Assembly (NCBI RefSeq): GCF_009711125.1
Contig: NZ_WMIB01000005.1
Span: 1 to 64,000 of the forward strand
DNA length: 64,000 bases
From: Metabacillus mangrovi
GTDB lineage: Bacteria; Bacillota; Bacilli; Bacillales; Bacillaceae
Reading direction: 5' to 3'
The position numbers were made by a program, and so were the translations under genes. Of this stretch, positions 24,101-33,128 are shown in pieces. The notes under the pieces are model-generated. The model searched no databases, was not told where the DNA came from, and saw only the letters and a list, made by a program, of their open reading frames with translations. The number at the start of each line of letters is the position of its first letter. Position 1 is the first letter of the stretch.

Positions 24101-24853
24101 ATGGCTGAACGCGCAGGTTCCGAAGCTTATGAACAAAAGCAATTCATAGAATCCTTTCTAAAAAGACGCCACCGTAATGACAGTCCAAACCGCACAATTG
24201 AAACACCCGCAGTCCTCAAACTGATCGGTGACCCATCCGGTATTCATGTGCTTGATATTGGATGCGGAGACGGCTCACTCGGAAGTTTCCTTCTAGCAAA
24301 AGGATGTGCTTCCTACCTCGGAATCGAAGGTTCAGAACAAATGGCGGCCAAAGCTGAAGAACGGCTCGCAGGCACCTCCGGGATGGTCGAGCGAGTATTT
24401 ATGGAGGAATACTCCTACCCTATGGAAAGCTTTGATTTAGTGGTTTCACAGCTTGCAATCCATTACTGTGCCGACATTGACTCGCTCTTTTCATCCATTA
24501 TCAGGACACTGAAGCCGGGCGGCCGCTTGGTCTTCAGCATCCAGCACCCGCTTCTCACCTCCTCCTATAAAAGGGCAGAAGCTGGAACAAAGCGAAGTGA
24601 CTGGATTGTCGATGATTATTTCAAAACCGGCAAGCGCGTGGAAAACTGGATGGGCGAACAAGTCGTCAAATATCACCGAACAGCTTCTGATTATTATGAA
24701 GCCTTGACCAAAGCAGGATTTAAGATTGAGAGATTCCTTGAACCAAAACCAGATCCATCTCTTTTTGAAAACCAGCAGGAATACGAGCGCAGACTGAGGA
24801 TTCCTTTGTTTCTTTTATTTGCTTGCAGGAAGGAAGGAAAGGAAAATGAATAA
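24101..24853 (+). CDS. Class I SAM-dependent methyltransferase
   Basis: The 250-residue product has motif I VLDIGCGDGSLG (about residue 52), an acidic motif, and a post-II block TLKPGGRLVFSIQHPLLTS. The substrate is unknown. Its length and the QHP segment resemble UbiE/Methyltransf_11 small-molecule enzymes. The ATG at 24101 follows GAGAGGAG. It heads a tight run of small genes absent from this spot in B. subtilis. Confidence 0.85.
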   Translation: MAERAGSEAYEQKQFIESFLKRRHRNDSPNRTIETPAVLKLIGDPSGIHVLDIGCGDGSLGSFLLAKGCASYLGIEGSEQMAAKAEERLAGTSGMVERVFMEEYSYPMESFDLVVSQLAIHYCADIDSLFSSIIRTLKPGGRLVFSIQHPLLTSSYKRAEAGTKRSDWIVDDYFKTGKRVENWMGEQVVKYHRTASDYYEALTKAGFKIERFLEPKPDPSLFENQQEYERRLRIPLFLLFACRKEGKENE

Positions 24854-25025
24854 GAGATTGATTACAGGGATGATCTTGATTTGTGCAGGAATGAGTCTAT
24901 TGATGAGTGCACTTGTTCTTAAGCCGGCGGGCATAGCATTAGCAGCGCTTCTGGCTCCAAGCATACTATGCAATATCAGCGGAATCACATTTATTGCCCC
25001 CTATTTAAAAGAAAAAAGGAGTTAA
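24846..25025 (+). CDS. Small two-helix membrane protein
   Basis: A 59-residue protein starting at the ATG at 24846, overlapping the end of the methyltransferase by 8 nt and preceded by AAGGAAAGG. Two hydrophobic segments (about 6-25 and 28-50) and a KEKRS tail are visible. No family recognised. Confidence 0.6.
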   Translation: MNKRLITGMILICAGMSLLMSALVLKPAGIALAALLAPSILCNISGITFIAPYLKEKRS

Positions 25026-25032
25026 CGCTATT

Positions 25033-25212
25033 ATGGGACTGGAAATGCGAACACAATGTGAAAAATGCAGCGAACCCCTTGCCTCTCAATCCGCAGCCTA
25101 CATATGTGTACATGAATGCACCTTCTGTGAACCATGCACAAAAGAAATGGTAAACGTCTGCCCAAACTGCGGCGGAGAACTTGTAAAACGGCCGAGGCCT
25201 AGAGTGCATTGA
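25033..25212 (+). CDS. DUF1272 zinc-ribbon protein
   Basis: This short gene encodes 59 residues starting MGLEMRTQCEKC. Its Cys pairs (CEKC, CVHEC, CEPC, CPNC) and the CTFCEPCTKE and CPNCGGELVKRP blocks match the DUF1272 family, which probably binds zinc. The function is unknown. It starts 7 nt after the preceding stop, with the GGAGTTAACGC site. It overlaps the next small gene by 4 nt. Confidence 0.85.
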   Translation: MGLEMRTQCEKCSEPLASQSAAYICVHECTFCEPCTKEMVNVCPNCGGELVKRPRPRVH

Positions 25213-25391
25213 AAGACAAGAGAAACGAACACACATTTGAACTTATAACCTATCTCATTCTTTTTGCAGCGGCAGCAGCGATGATTTTCTCATACACCAT
25301 CACTGCCCAGCCCGAATACGCCATCCTAAGCGGATGCATAGCAGCAGGCACTCTTTATAGAATCGGGAAATCGATGCGAAAAAAACTTTGA
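25209..25391 (+). CDS. Small membrane protein at the end of the methyltransferase cassette
   Basis: A 60-residue frame starting at a TTG inside the DUF1272 stop region (ATTGA overlap), with two hydrophobic segments (about 11-30 and 36-50) and a basic end RKKL. The ribosome site is weak (GAGGCC). It is plausible as the last gene because a terminator follows directly. Confidence 0.5.
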   Translation: MKDKRNEHTFELITYLILFAAAAAMIFSYTITAQPEYAILSGCIAAGTLYRIGKSMRKKL

Positions 25392-25396
25392 AAGTG

Positions 25397-25437
25397 AGCG
25401 CTTGAGACCGAATCATTCGGATAAGGCGCTTTTTTTA
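25397..25437 (+). terminator. Terminator of the methyltransferase cassette
   Basis: AGCGC...GCGCT with an inner CCGAATCATTCGG stem and a seven-T run. The inner part includes a GAGACCG motif, so the terminator merges with the repeat family that follows. Confidence 0.7.
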
Positions 25438-25440
25438 AAG

Positions 25441-26150
25441 TAGCGGTGCCTGAGACCAGTTACACCTACGATTCGGTCTCCAGGGACACTATTTCTGCTA
25501 AAACACGCTTTTTTCCCGTGTTTCGGTCTCAGCGGACGCTATTTTCTCTGTTTCGGCTATTTCGGAGCTCTTTTTGGTAAAATAACGGTGCCTGAGACCG
25601 ATAAGTGCGTTAAACTCCGTTTTTCTCCTAAATAGCGGCGCCTGAGACCGATAAATGCTCAAATCGCCGTTTTTCTCTTAAATAGCGGCTCCTGAGACCG
25701 GTTGTACCTGCGATCGGTCTCCAGAGACGCTATTTCTGCTAAAGCACGCATTTTCCCTGTGTTTCGGTCTCAGCGGACGCTATTTTCTCTGTTTCGGCTA
25801 TTTCAGAGCTCGTTTTGGTAAAATAACGGCGCCTGAGACCGATAAGTTCGCAAATCGCTGTTTTTCTCCTAAATAGCGGCGCCTGAGACCGGTTGTACCT
25901 GCGATCGGTCTCCATAGACGCTATTTCTGCTAAAACACGCTTTTTTCCCGTGTTTCGGTCTCAGCGGACACTATTTTCTCTGTTTCGGCCATTTCGGAGC
26001 TCGTTTTGGCAAAATAACGGCGCCTGAGACCGATAAGTGCGGAAAACGCCGTTTTTCTCCTAAATAACGGCGCCTGAGACCGGTTGTACCTGCGATTGGT
26101 CTCCAGGGACACTATTTCTCCACGATTTGGTCTCCACGGACGCTATTTCT
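25441..26150. repeat. Array of composite 50-70-50 dyad repeats
   Basis: CGGTCTC motifs start at 25474, 25524, 25715, 25765, 25906 and 25956. GAGACCG motifs start at 25594, 25644, 25694, 25835, 25885, 26026 and 26076. Each unit reads CGGTCTC, 50 bp, CGGTCTC, 70 bp, GAGACCG, 50 bp, GAGACCG: three units, the last two exactly 191 bp apart, the first carrying one extra 50-bp step. Flanking conserved strings are GACGCTATTT and AAATAGCGG. No open frame is credible. Confidence 0.92.
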
Positions 26151-26229
26151 GCAACCCCGAGTTTCCATCACACCGAACGCTATTCCCAGACACATACACA
26201 CTGTTCCCTACCATCCCCACACCATGCAA

Positions 26230-26262
26230 AAAGCCCGGAACCCTATCCCGGTTCCGGGCTTT
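26230..26262 (-). terminator. Terminator overlapping the rluD-like stop codon
   Basis: AAAGCCCGGAACC pairs with GGTTCCGGGCTTT, followed on the minus strand by TTTTTGC. The stop codon lies in the loop. Confidence 0.88.
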
Positions 26263-27160
26263 CCACCTTACTCCAATATACTTTCATGTCCTCCGGCATT
26301 ACCGTTTCAAATCGCATGGTTTTCTCCAGAAAGGGGTGCCGGAATTCCAGGACCTTACTGTGGAGAGCCTGTCTTTTCATGTTTTCGCTGCTTCCGCCGT
26401 AAAGGGTGTCACCTGCCAGCGGGTGGCCGATGCTGCTCATGTGCACCCGGATCTGGTGGGTTCTTCCCGTTTCGAGCTTTAGCTCCACAAGTGCCGCTTG
26501 CGCTTTGCTGCTGATTACCCGGTATGAGGTGACGGCATGCTGTCCGTCTTCCCGCACTTCTCTTTCCACAATGCTGCCTGCTTTTCTGCCGATCGGCTTT
26601 TCGATGATTCCCGATTCATTCGGAAGAGGATTTTCTACGATGGCCCAATATGTCCGGTGGATGCCGATCATTCTTTGCTGTTTTGAAAAAAGCGAATGGC
26701 TGAAGCGGTGCTTTGCTGCGAGCATCAGGCCGGACGTATCTTTATCCAGGCGGTTGACGATATGAATCGTGGAGGAAAGCCCCTGTTCCTTCAGGTGAAA
26801 CAGCAGGCCGTTCGCGAGCGTTCCTTCCGGATAAAGACGGGAAGGGATGACCGGGAGTCCGGCCGGCTTGTTTAAAACCATGCAATGATCATCCTCATAC
26901 ACGATTTCCAGCGGCATCTTTTGGGCGATTAAGCCCGGGCTTGGCTGTTCGGCCGGGAAAAGAACGGTCACCCGGTCACCTTCTGACAGGACGTGGCGGA
27001 CCGTCTGGGGTTCCCCGTTAACGGCAAGCTCACCTCCCGCAAATTTAATATCGGTCAGTGCACTTTTCGTGAGCTGCTTTTCCTTCAGATACTCTCTTAA
27101 AAGCAGGCCGCTCTCTTCTTCCGACACAGTCCATTCCTGCCGGAACTGCTTACTGTCCAA
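26243..27160 (-). CDS. yjbO: RluD-family pseudouridine synthase YjbO
   Basis: The 305-residue protein has an N-terminal S4-like region and the RluA/RluD catalytic block NRLDKDTSG (about residue 139; catalytic Asp), followed by [10 protein letters not shown] and [11 protein letters not shown]. It isomerises uridine in rRNA or tRNA; the exact target is unknown. The TTG at 27160 follows GAGGGA and overlaps the end of nadK by 11 nt. It is third in the sasB-nadK-yjbO operon as in B. subtilis. Confidence 0.9.
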   Translation of the reverse strand: MDSKQFRQEWTVSEEESGLLLREYLKEKQLTKSALTDIKFAGGELAVNGEPQTVRHVLSEGDRVTVLFPAEQPSPGLIAQKMPLEIVYEDDHCMVLNKPAGLPVIPSRLYPEGTLANGLLFHLKEQGLSSTIHIVNRLDKDTSGLMLAAKHRFSHSLFSKQQRMIGIHRTYWAIVENPLPNESGIIEKPIGRKAGSIVEREVREDGQHAVTSYRVISSKAQAALVELKLETGRTHQIRVHMSSIGHPLAGDTLYGGSSENMKRQALHSKVLEFRHPFLEKTMRFETVMPEDMKVYWSKVESPEPG

Positions 27161-27944
27161 TAAAAGAATCCCTCACACGCTTCCAGAACGGGAACTGGCG
27201 GAAGCGGGCAAACCGGACGTTTTCCTTCGCTACCCGGCACTGGATCGATTTTACATCTTTATGAAGTAACGTCAGATGATCGATGGTGATCTGGAAATCA
27301 GCATCATTGACGGGCTTCAGCATACACGTATGGTGGTCCGGCAGGATAAGCGGGGAACCGACAGTGCGGAACACGCGGTTGTTGATGGATGCCATTTCCG
27401 CAAGCTGAATTGCTCTTATGGAAGGGTGAAGAATGGCACCGCCCAATGCTTTGTTATAAGCTGTGCTTCCGGAAGGTGTTGAAATGCAGAGGCCGTCCCC
27501 GCGGAACGTTTCGAATTTCTGCCCTTTGATCTCAACATCCATGACAAGAGAATTTTCCACGGCTTTCACAGTGCATTCATTGAGCGCCAGGTACCGGGCC
27601 TCTCTGCCCCCGTCATTGTGGCGGATGATTACTTCCAAAATCGGATACTCAACGATTTGGTGCGGAGTTTTCGCGATTGCGATCACAAGCTTTTCAATCT
27701 CATCCGGCACCCAGTCGGCATAAAATCCGAGATGCCCTGTATGGACTCCGATAAATGCTGTTTTATCAAGCCTGCTGCGGTAACGGTGAAACGCATACAA
27801 TAACGTTCCGTCTCCGCCAACTGAGATGACAATGTCAGGCTGGTCCTCGTCGTACTGCAGTTCAAAATCGCTCAGGTACGTTCTCATTTTCTGCATCAGC
27901 GTATTCGACTTGTTATCGCCTTTGGAAGTAATGGCAAATTTCAT
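27150..27944 (-). CDS. nadK: NAD kinase
   Basis: It phosphorylates NAD to NADP. The 264-residue protein has the [10 protein letters not shown] nucleotide motif (about residue 45), the NE/D substrate region and LSGSTAYN-like [15 protein letters not shown]. It corresponds to B. subtilis NadF/YjbN. The ATG at 27944 follows AAAGGGG; the 27965 frame extension is not needed. Co-transcription with a (p)ppGpp synthetase links NADP supply and stress signalling. Confidence 0.94.
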   Translation of the reverse strand: MKFAITSKGDNKSNTLMQKMRTYLSDFELQYDEDQPDIVISVGGDGTLLYAFHRYRSRLDKTAFIGVHTGHLGFYADWVPDEIEKLVIAIAKTPHQIVEYPILEVIIRHNDGGREARYLALNECTVKAVENSLVMDVEIKGQKFETFRGDGLCISTPSGSTAYNKALGGAILHPSIRAIQLAEMASINNRVFRTVGSPLILPDHHTCMLKPVNDADFQITIDHLTLLHKDVKSIQCRVAKENVRFARFRQFPFWKRVRDSFIGQ

Positions 27945-27969
27945 TTCCCGGACCCCTTTCCGCATTCAT

Positions 27970-28608
27970 TTAATACCGGTCGTTATCTTCTGTTTTTCGG
28001 GAGAAGATCGCTTGTGCTTCCTGTATCTCCCCTTTAATGAGTGACATTTCTTCGTCCAGCCTGAAAGCGGCCTCTGCTGCACGCTGCAGACGGATGCGAA
28101 TCGTCTCGGGAAAATTTCCTTTGTATTTATAATTGAGAGAATGCTCAACTGTTGCCCAGAAATTCATTGCCAGTGTGCGGATCTGAATTTCTACAAGAAT
28201 CCTTTTCTCTCCGCTGATTGTCTGTACGGGATAGCGTGCTACAACATGGTAGGAACGGTACCCGCTATCCTTTTTGTGGGAAATGTAATCGCGTTCTTCA
28301 ACAATTTCTATGTCTTTCCGTTTACGCAGCATGTTCACGACGACACGGATATCATCTGTAAACTGGCACATCATTCTGAGGCCTGCTATATCCTGCATAT
28401 CATCGCAAAGTGTTTTCATATCAATATTTTTCCGTTTCGCTTTATCAAGTATACTTGCGATCGGCTTGACCCTGCCTGTGACAAATTCGATCGGCGAATG
28501 GCTGCCTTCCAGCTCATACTCGGATCTGGATCCCTTCAGCTTAACCTTCAATTCATCTACTGCCTGTTCATAAGGAGCCAAAAAAAGCTCCCACTCTCTC
28601 TCATTCAT
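27970..28608 (-). CDS. sasB: Small (p)ppGpp synthetase SasB/RelQ (YjbM)
   Basis: This 212-residue RelA/SpoT synthetase-domain protein has no hydrolase or ACT domain, as in the tetrameric small alarmone synthetase SAS1. Motifs include GRVKPIASILDKAKRK, DIAGLRMMCQFTDDI, RDYISHKKDSGYRSYH and VEIQIRTLAMNFWATVEH. It makes pppGpp/ppGpp from ATP and GTP/GDP. It is first gene of the sasB-nadK-yjbO operon. Confidence 0.95.
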   Translation of the reverse strand: MNEREWELFLAPYEQAVDELKVKLKGSRSEYELEGSHSPIEFVTGRVKPIASILDKAKRKNIDMKTLCDDMQDIAGLRMMCQFTDDIRVVVNMLRKRKDIEIVEERDYISHKKDSGYRSYHVVARYPVQTISGEKRILVEIQIRTLAMNFWATVEHSLNYKYKGNFPETIRIRLQRAAEAAFRLDEEMSLIKGEIQEAQAIFSRKTEDNDRY

Positions 28609-28646
28609 TCTCCATCGCCCCCGGCAACTTTAGATTTCTCGGTTGT

Positions 28647-29021
28647 TCAGCCAGCAAATATACCGGAAACCCTGCCTTCCATTTCATCCCCGTAGTTTGC
28701 ATTTCCGGAAATGTTCTGCACAAGCTCTGTCAATTCCTCATGGAAAGATAAAAGCTCAAGTTCTTCTTCATTGATGACTGCCCATACCGAAACCGAATTC
28801 TGTCTGGCGTGCTCCAGATGCTGCCAGTAATCAGGTGAAATGCTTACGTAAGTAAAATGTTCGGGATCTTCCAATATGTATATAAATGCAAGCTGGTCGG
28901 AATCAGCCAGGATCTGTCCCTTTGCCTCGAGCCGGTCAGCATGGCCATCATACTTTTCTGCATACAGAAGCAGCTTTCCTTCTCTTTCTGCTGCCTCTAT
29001 CACTTCGATTCGCTTATTCAC
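28647..29021 (-). CDS. yjbL: UPF0738 family protein YjbL
   Basis: The 124-residue protein begins VNKRIEVIEAAEREGKLLLY and contains DPEHFTYVSISPDYWQHLEHA, as in YjbL of B. subtilis. The GTG at 29021 lies 8 nt after AAGGAG, which sets the start. The function is unknown. It is divergent from yjbK. Confidence 0.85.
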   Translation of the reverse strand: MNKRIEVIEAAEREGKLLLYAEKYDGHADRLEAKGQILADSDQLAFIYILEDPEHFTYVSISPDYWQHLEHARQNSVSVWAVINEEELELLSFHEELTELVQNISGNANYGDEMEGRVSGIFAG

Positions 29022-29101
29022 ATGAAAAACTCCTTCCAATACAAATACTGCACATCCATTTTACCATAAGGTCCCCTTTCAGTTAAAATGGGAGCTTCGC
29101 A

Positions 29102-29130
29102 TTGCCTTCAATTGCAGAAAAAGAGATAAT
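29102..29130 (+). promoter_or_regulatory. Sigma-A promoter of yjbK
   Basis: TTGCCT (29102-29107), 17-nt spacer, GATAAT (29125-29130), 31 nt before the start codon. Confidence 0.55.
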
Positions 29131-29160
29131 AGGCGAAAGAAGCTTAAATGGGGGTACATC

Positions 29161-29748
29161 ATGGCACAGCACATTGAAATTGAATTTAAAAACATGCTTA
29201 CGAGCGAAGAATTCGGCAGGCTCGAACTTGCTTTCGGCTTTGAAAAAGAAGATTTCCGCGAGCAGGTCAATCATTATTTTGACACGGAAGATTTCCAGCT
29301 TAAGCAGAAGCAATCTGCACTGAGAATCCGTCTGAAGGAAGAAAAAAGGGTGCTGACCTTGAAACAGCCTGCCGAGACCGGTTTGCTTGAGACGGAACAG
29401 GAGCTGACGGATGAAGAAGCAGACCGGCTCATGAACGGCCAGGGTTTTCCGCACGGTGAAGTGGAGGAACAGCTTAAGCAGATGGGCATCTCTCAATCAG
29501 CTATCTGCTATTTTGGCTCTCTTACCACGTGGCGTGCAGAAAAAAATGCAGAAAACGGCTTAATCGTTCTGGATCGCAGCCGATATTTATCAATAGAGGA
29601 CTTTGAGCTTGAATACGAGGCACATGAAGCAGCGGCAGGTGAGCTTTATTTTGAGCGTCTGCTTGAAATGCATGAAATCCCTACCCGCGAAACAAAAAAC
29701 AAAGTCCGCCGTTTTTATGAACGCAAATACCAAATAACCAGCCAATAA
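29161..29748 (+). CDS. yjbK: CYTH-domain protein YjbK (triphosphate tunnel family)
   Basis: The 195-residue protein starts with HIEIEFKNML, the ExExK signature of CYTH enzymes, followed by alternating charged strands (YFDTEDFQL, SALRIRLKE, LTLKQP). The family hydrolyses triphosphate or inorganic polyphosphate inside a beta-tunnel. Clustering with an alarmone synthetase and NAD kinase fits polyphosphate/nucleotide metabolism (inference). The ATG follows GGGGGT. Confidence 0.88.
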   Translation: MAQHIEIEFKNMLTSEEFGRLELAFGFEKEDFREQVNHYFDTEDFQLKQKQSALRIRLKEEKRVLTLKQPAETGLLETEQELTDEEADRLMNGQGFPHGEVEEQLKQMGISQSAICYFGSLTTWRAEKNAENGLIVLDRSRYLSIEDFELEYEAHEAAAGELYFERLLEMHEIPTRETKNKVRRFYERKYQITSQ

Positions 29749-29763
29749 AGGAGATTGCCATCT

Positions 29764-30396
29764 ATGGAGATTAAACAATGGCAGACGATGATGGAGATGC
29801 AGTCCCTCCGTTCCCTGGATTCCATGCAGCCGCAGCAAAACAGCCAGTCTGCAAGCAGCATGTTCAGCTCCCTGCTTGATACGATGCTGCAGTATTATAC
29901 AGGCCAGCCTGCTGAAGAAACGGCTCCTTCTATCCGGAGCACTCAGCCGCTGTCCTTTGCCCAGCCGCTTCCTTCCCTGGAACAGATCAAATCTTCTTCC
30001 GTTAAGCTCCCTCCCGGCCCTGCTTCAATCGAAACCATCATTAAAGAGGCTTCGGAGCATTTTGGGGTCGATGCCAAGCTGATTCGCTCTGTGATTAAAC
30101 AGGAATCTGGTTTTAACCCAAATGCGGTCAGCGGAGCCGGAGCAATGGGATTGATGCAGCTCATGCCGGCCACTGCTAGAGGGCTTGGAGTGGAAAACGC
30201 ATTTGATCCTAAAGAGAATGTGATGGGCGGCACCAAATATTTAAAACAGATGCTGACAAAGTACGACGGTAATGTTTCACTCGCTCTCGCTGCTTATAAC
30301 GCCGGTCCGGGTAATGTAGATAAATATGGCGGAATCCCACCGTTTAAAGAAACACGAAACTATGTCGCTAAAATTTCATCTGCTTACTTTGCTTGA
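29764..30396 (+). CDS. yjbJ: Lytic transglycosylase YjbJ (CwlQ-like)
   Basis: The 210-residue protein has a variable Gln/Ser-rich N-terminal half and a C-terminal SLT domain (about 95-208). The catalytic Glu is in [14 protein letters not shown], with [10 protein letters not shown] and [13 protein letters not shown] following. It cleaves peptidoglycan glycan strands. No signal peptide is evident, as in B. subtilis YjbJ. The ATG at 29764 follows AAAGGAG at slightly long spacing. Confidence 0.88.
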   Translation: MEIKQWQTMMEMQSLRSLDSMQPQQNSQSASSMFSSLLDTMLQYYTGQPAEETAPSIRSTQPLSFAQPLPSLEQIKSSSVKLPPGPASIETIIKEASEHFGVDAKLIRSVIKQESGFNPNAVSGAGAMGLMQLMPATARGLGVENAFDPKENVMGGTKYLKQMLTKYDGNVSLALAAYNAGPGNVDKYGGIPPFKETRNYVAKISSAYFA

Positions 30397-30399
30397 TCC

Positions 30400-30430
30400 G
30401 TCAGCCTTTTCCGGGCTGATTTTTTTTGGA
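30400..30430 (+). terminator. Terminator of yjbK-yjbJ
   Basis: GTCAGCC pairs with GGCTGAT around a TTTTCC loop, followed by eight T residues. Confidence 0.8.
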
Positions 30431-30488
30431 TTGAATCGCTGATTTGCAGCCTGAAAATGAAAAATAAGTCCCAAATAATGCGATTTGT

Positions 30489-30517
30489 TTGAGATATATG
30501 GTCCTCATTGTTAAAAT
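30489..30517 (+). promoter_or_regulatory. Sigma-A promoter of yjbI-spxH
   Basis: TTGAGA (30489-30494), exactly 17 nt, TAAAAT (30512-30517), ahead of the yjbI leader. Confidence 0.7.
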
Positions 30518-30603
30518 AACCTTATTACATCAGTTGTGAAGGCATCCCTTCACACAGGATAGAATTCACAGGATCAGAGAAAATACAAAAAGGGGTAATC
30601 AAC

Positions 30604-31014
30604 ATGGCAGAATCTTTTGCAACTCCGTACGAAGCGATTGGAAAAGAGCTTCTATCCCAGCTTGTTGATGCTTTTTATACCAATGTAGGAAAACACCCGC
30701 TTCTCGCTCCCATCTTTCCGGATGAGTTAAGCGAGACAGCAAGAAAGCAGAAACAATTCCTGACACAATATTTAGGCGGTCCTTCCCTTTACACAGATGA
30801 ACACGGTCATCCGATGTTAAGGGCGCGGCACCTGCCATTTCCTATAACTGAGGATCGCGCGGAAGCCTGGCTTGAATGCATGGACAAAGCAATGGACGAA
30901 ACAGGGGTAGAAGGAGACATCCGCACCTTCATGTTCGAGCGGCTCACACTAACAGCACATCACATGGTAAATACTCCGGGAAGTGCGGATGATGAGAAAG
31001 GAGAAGTGCAGTAA
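30604..31014 (+). CDS. yjbI: Group II truncated haemoglobin YjbI
   Basis: The 136-residue globin has the proximal His76 in [10 protein letters not shown] and the group II pattern (Tyr in DAFYTNV, Trp in AEAWLECM). B. subtilis YjbI binds oxygen tightly and is co-transcribed with yjbH. The ATG at 30604 follows AAAAGGGG. It overlaps spxH by one base (TAATG). Confidence 0.93.
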   Translation: MAESFATPYEAIGKELLSQLVDAFYTNVGKHPLLAPIFPDELSETARKQKQFLTQYLGGPSLYTDEHGHPMLRARHLPFPITEDRAEAWLECMDKAMDETGVEGDIRTFMFERLTLTAHHMVNTPGSADDEKGEVQ

Positions 31015-31889
31015 TGCCTCTTGGCCAAAAAAAGGATATCGGGCATTTTTTCTCCCATTGTCAAGGCAATGCCAAAAAACCGCTTGAAATTTATCTGTTT
31101 ATTGACCCTTTATGTCCAGAGTGCTGGGCACTCGAACCGGTTATGAAAAAGCTGCTTATGCACTATGGCCGTTTTTTCACACTAAAGCATATTATCAGCG
31201 GAAATCTCGCTACACTTAACACACTATCCAAGCAGCGGCCGGAAAACCTTGCCGCATCCTGGGATCAGACAGGAAGCCGGACTGGAATGTCATGCGACGG
31301 ATCCGTCTGGCTCGAAAATCCAATCTCCTCCCCTTATGCCTCTTCGGTTGCTATTAAAGCCGCAGAGCTGCAGGGCAGAAAATCGGGGATCCGGTTCCTC
31401 CGGAAAATGCAGGAAGTGCTGTTTACTGAAAAACAAAATGTTTCGGATGAAAAGGTGCTCGCTGAGATCGCTGAATGCACCGGCCTTGACCGGGACGAGT
31501 TCATTAAGGACCTGCACTCCGACAGCGCCATCAAAGCTCTGCAATGTGACATGAAAATCACTGCGGAAATGGAAGTCAGCGAGATGCCGACCATTGCTTT
31601 TTTCAATGAACGGGTAGAAGAGGAAGGCTTGAAAATTGCAGGCTACTACCCATATGAAATGTACGAGGAAGTGCTTTTCGAAATGCTCGGCGACACACCA
31701 ACGCCTTCTGAACCGCCGCCGCTTCCCGTCTTTCTCTCCTACTTCCGTTTTGTCGCTTCCAAAGAAATCGCGCTCGTATACGGCATGAATATTGAAGAAG
31801 CCGAACGGGAAATGAAAAAATTCCAGCTTGCCCAAAAGGTAGAACGCGTGCCTGTCAAGCACGGAACCTTCTGGAGATCACTGGATTAA
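31014..31889 (+). CDS. spxH: ClpXP adaptor for Spx degradation (YjbH)
   Basis: The 291-residue protein has a DsbA/thioredoxin-like fold with a CPEC motif (Cys34, Cys37; [10 protein letters not shown]) and the EMPTIAFF strand. SpxH binds Spx and presents it to ClpXP; disulfide stress inactivates it. Its partner spx and the second adaptor mecA lie in the same window. It is coupled to yjbI. Confidence 0.94.
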   Translation: MPLGQKKDIGHFFSHCQGNAKKPLEIYLFIDPLCPECWALEPVMKKLLMHYGRFFTLKHIISGNLATLNTLSKQRPENLAASWDQTGSRTGMSCDGSVWLENPISSPYASSVAIKAAELQGRKSGIRFLRKMQEVLFTEKQNVSDEKVLAEIAECTGLDRDEFIKDLHSDSAIKALQCDMKITAEMEVSEMPTIAFFNERVEEEGLKIAGYYPYEMYEEVLFEMLGDTPTPSEPPPLPVFLSYFRFVASKEIALVYGMNIEEAEREMKKFQLAQKVERVPVKHGTFWRSLD

Positions 31890-31927
31890 AAAGCCGCCGA
31901 ACCCATGAATGGGTCAGGCGGTTTTTT
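31888..31927 (+). terminator. Terminator of yjbI-spxH
   Basis: AAAAAGCCGCC(GAACCCAT..ATGGGT)GGCGGTTTTTT-type stem with a strong T-run, directly at the stop codon. Confidence 0.88.
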
Positions 31928-31942
31928 AATTCCGACTTCCAG

Positions 31943-32386
31943 CTATTCAGCAATTCGAACACCCGGGCATCTTTTTCTTAATTCACTTACAAAATCGGTC
32001 AGATCGTTCGGCAAAATTTTTATATTATCACGATGCTTTAGAAACAACTCCAGCCCTCTATTGGATGAAGAAATCTGATAACCAGTCATTTTCTCTTCTG
32101 TATGGTAAGCCATTTCAATACTTTGATAAGTGATCCTTTCTTTAAAGGGGCCGCCTTTCACCAAAAGATACTCTTCATAAAAAACATACCTGATTGAACT
32201 CGTGTACCACCACATTAAAACTGCAGAAATTATTAAAATCGCAAACATAGAGAGTACAGTAGTGAATGTTGGGATCAAGGAGACGATTGATACAAATCCA
32301 ATCAGCCAAATCATTGTATAAACAGCAGCCAGTAAAAACACATTTACCTTTGCATGATAAACCATTTGGTAAAGTCCGCCTTTCAT
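31943..32386 (-). CDS. PH-domain membrane protein (YokE/bPH-like)
   Basis: The 147-residue protein has two hydrophobic helices (about 15-55) followed by a bacterial PH-type beta domain: YTSSIRYVFYEEYLLVKGGPFKERITYQSI, ending LPNDLTDFVSELRKRCP. The ATG at 32386 follows AAAGGAAACC. The role is unknown. Its start overlaps or abuts the end of the membrane gene upstream. The pair is inserted between yjbH and roxS relative to B. subtilis. Confidence 0.7.
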   Translation of the reverse strand: MKGGLYQMVYHAKVNVFLLAAVYTMIWLIGFVSIVSLIPTFTTVLSMFAILIISAVLMWWYTSSIRYVFYEEYLLVKGGPFKERITYQSIEMAYHTEEKMTGYQISSSNRGLELFLKHRDNIKILPNDLTDFVSELRKRCPGVRIAE

Positions 32387-32399
32387 ACTTAGGTTTCCT

Positions 32400-32984
32400 T
32401 TATGTACAATCCACATAATACCAGCTCTCATTCAGCTGCCTGATTTCCACAATATCAGCCTGCACCTCTTCTTCGGCAGGCGGCTCGCCATCCGGAGAAT
32501 AAATGTAGCCAGTGAAATTATCGATCACCCCCCGATTTGTGTAAAAAAGCAATTTGTCCCCAGCCTTGCTGATTTCACTCCCGTCTGATAAAGAGGAATC
32601 GACCTTGTAAAGCCCTGTACCATCTCTGCTTTGTTCAAGCTTCTTATCTTGAAAAAGGGAGACTGTCTCCATTCGATCCTGATATTTTAAAGAAAACTCG
32701 GCGGCTTGAAAAGCAGGCTGCAAAGGGTTTAGGATGATGCCGGCAAGCAAAAGCAGATTGAGCATTAAAGGAAGCAGTTTTTGCAAACTTGTTTCTTTGC
32801 CGCTTTTCCAAACGTGCGGAATCGTAATGAAAAGAAAAATAATCCCCGCAATGGCGGCGGCACCGAGCAGCGGGAGATAAAGAAAAAGATACTTAAAAAA
32901 GCCTGGGAAGTACACTTGAATTCCTTGCAGACAGAGGATGAATAAACACAGTCCCGCAAGGATCCCACTCAGATTTTTTTTCAC
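32400..32984 (-). CDS. Unknown membrane protein with extracytoplasmic domain
   Basis: The 194-residue protein has three hydrophobic helices in the first 90 residues (about 5-23, 30-55, 66-86) followed by a soluble, acidic domain of about 100 residues likely outside the membrane. The GTG at 32984 follows AAAGGAG at 9 nt. It is co-directional with the PH-domain gene and separated by only 13 nt. Family not recognised. Confidence 0.65.
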   Translation of the reverse strand: MKKNLSGILAGLCLFILCLQGIQVYFPGFFKYLFLYLPLLGAAAIAGIIFLFITIPHVWKSGKETSLQKLLPLMLNLLLLAGIILNPLQPAFQAAEFSLKYQDRMETVSLFQDKKLEQSRDGTGLYKVDSSLSDGSEISKAGDKLLFYTNRGVIDNFTGYIYSPDGEPPAEEEVQADIVEIRQLNESWYYVDCT

Positions 32985-33128
32985 TTCAACTCGCTCCTTT
33001 ACGAGTTATACTTTAGCATATTTTAGGATTTCTGGATTTATTTGTTTTACCCAGGCCAAGATTCATCTAAGGGAACGGGACTTCTGACTAGCTCTATCAA
33101 CGCTATATGATACTGACAACCTCTCATC

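Noticed and set aside
25441-26150. CRISPR array or insertion sequence
   Set aside because: Motifs occur in both orientations with short, related spacers, no cas genes and no transposase frame.
26084-26514. + strand open frames across the end of the repeat array and opposite yjbO
   Set aside because: They begin in repeat DNA and run antisense to a clear pseudouridine synthase.
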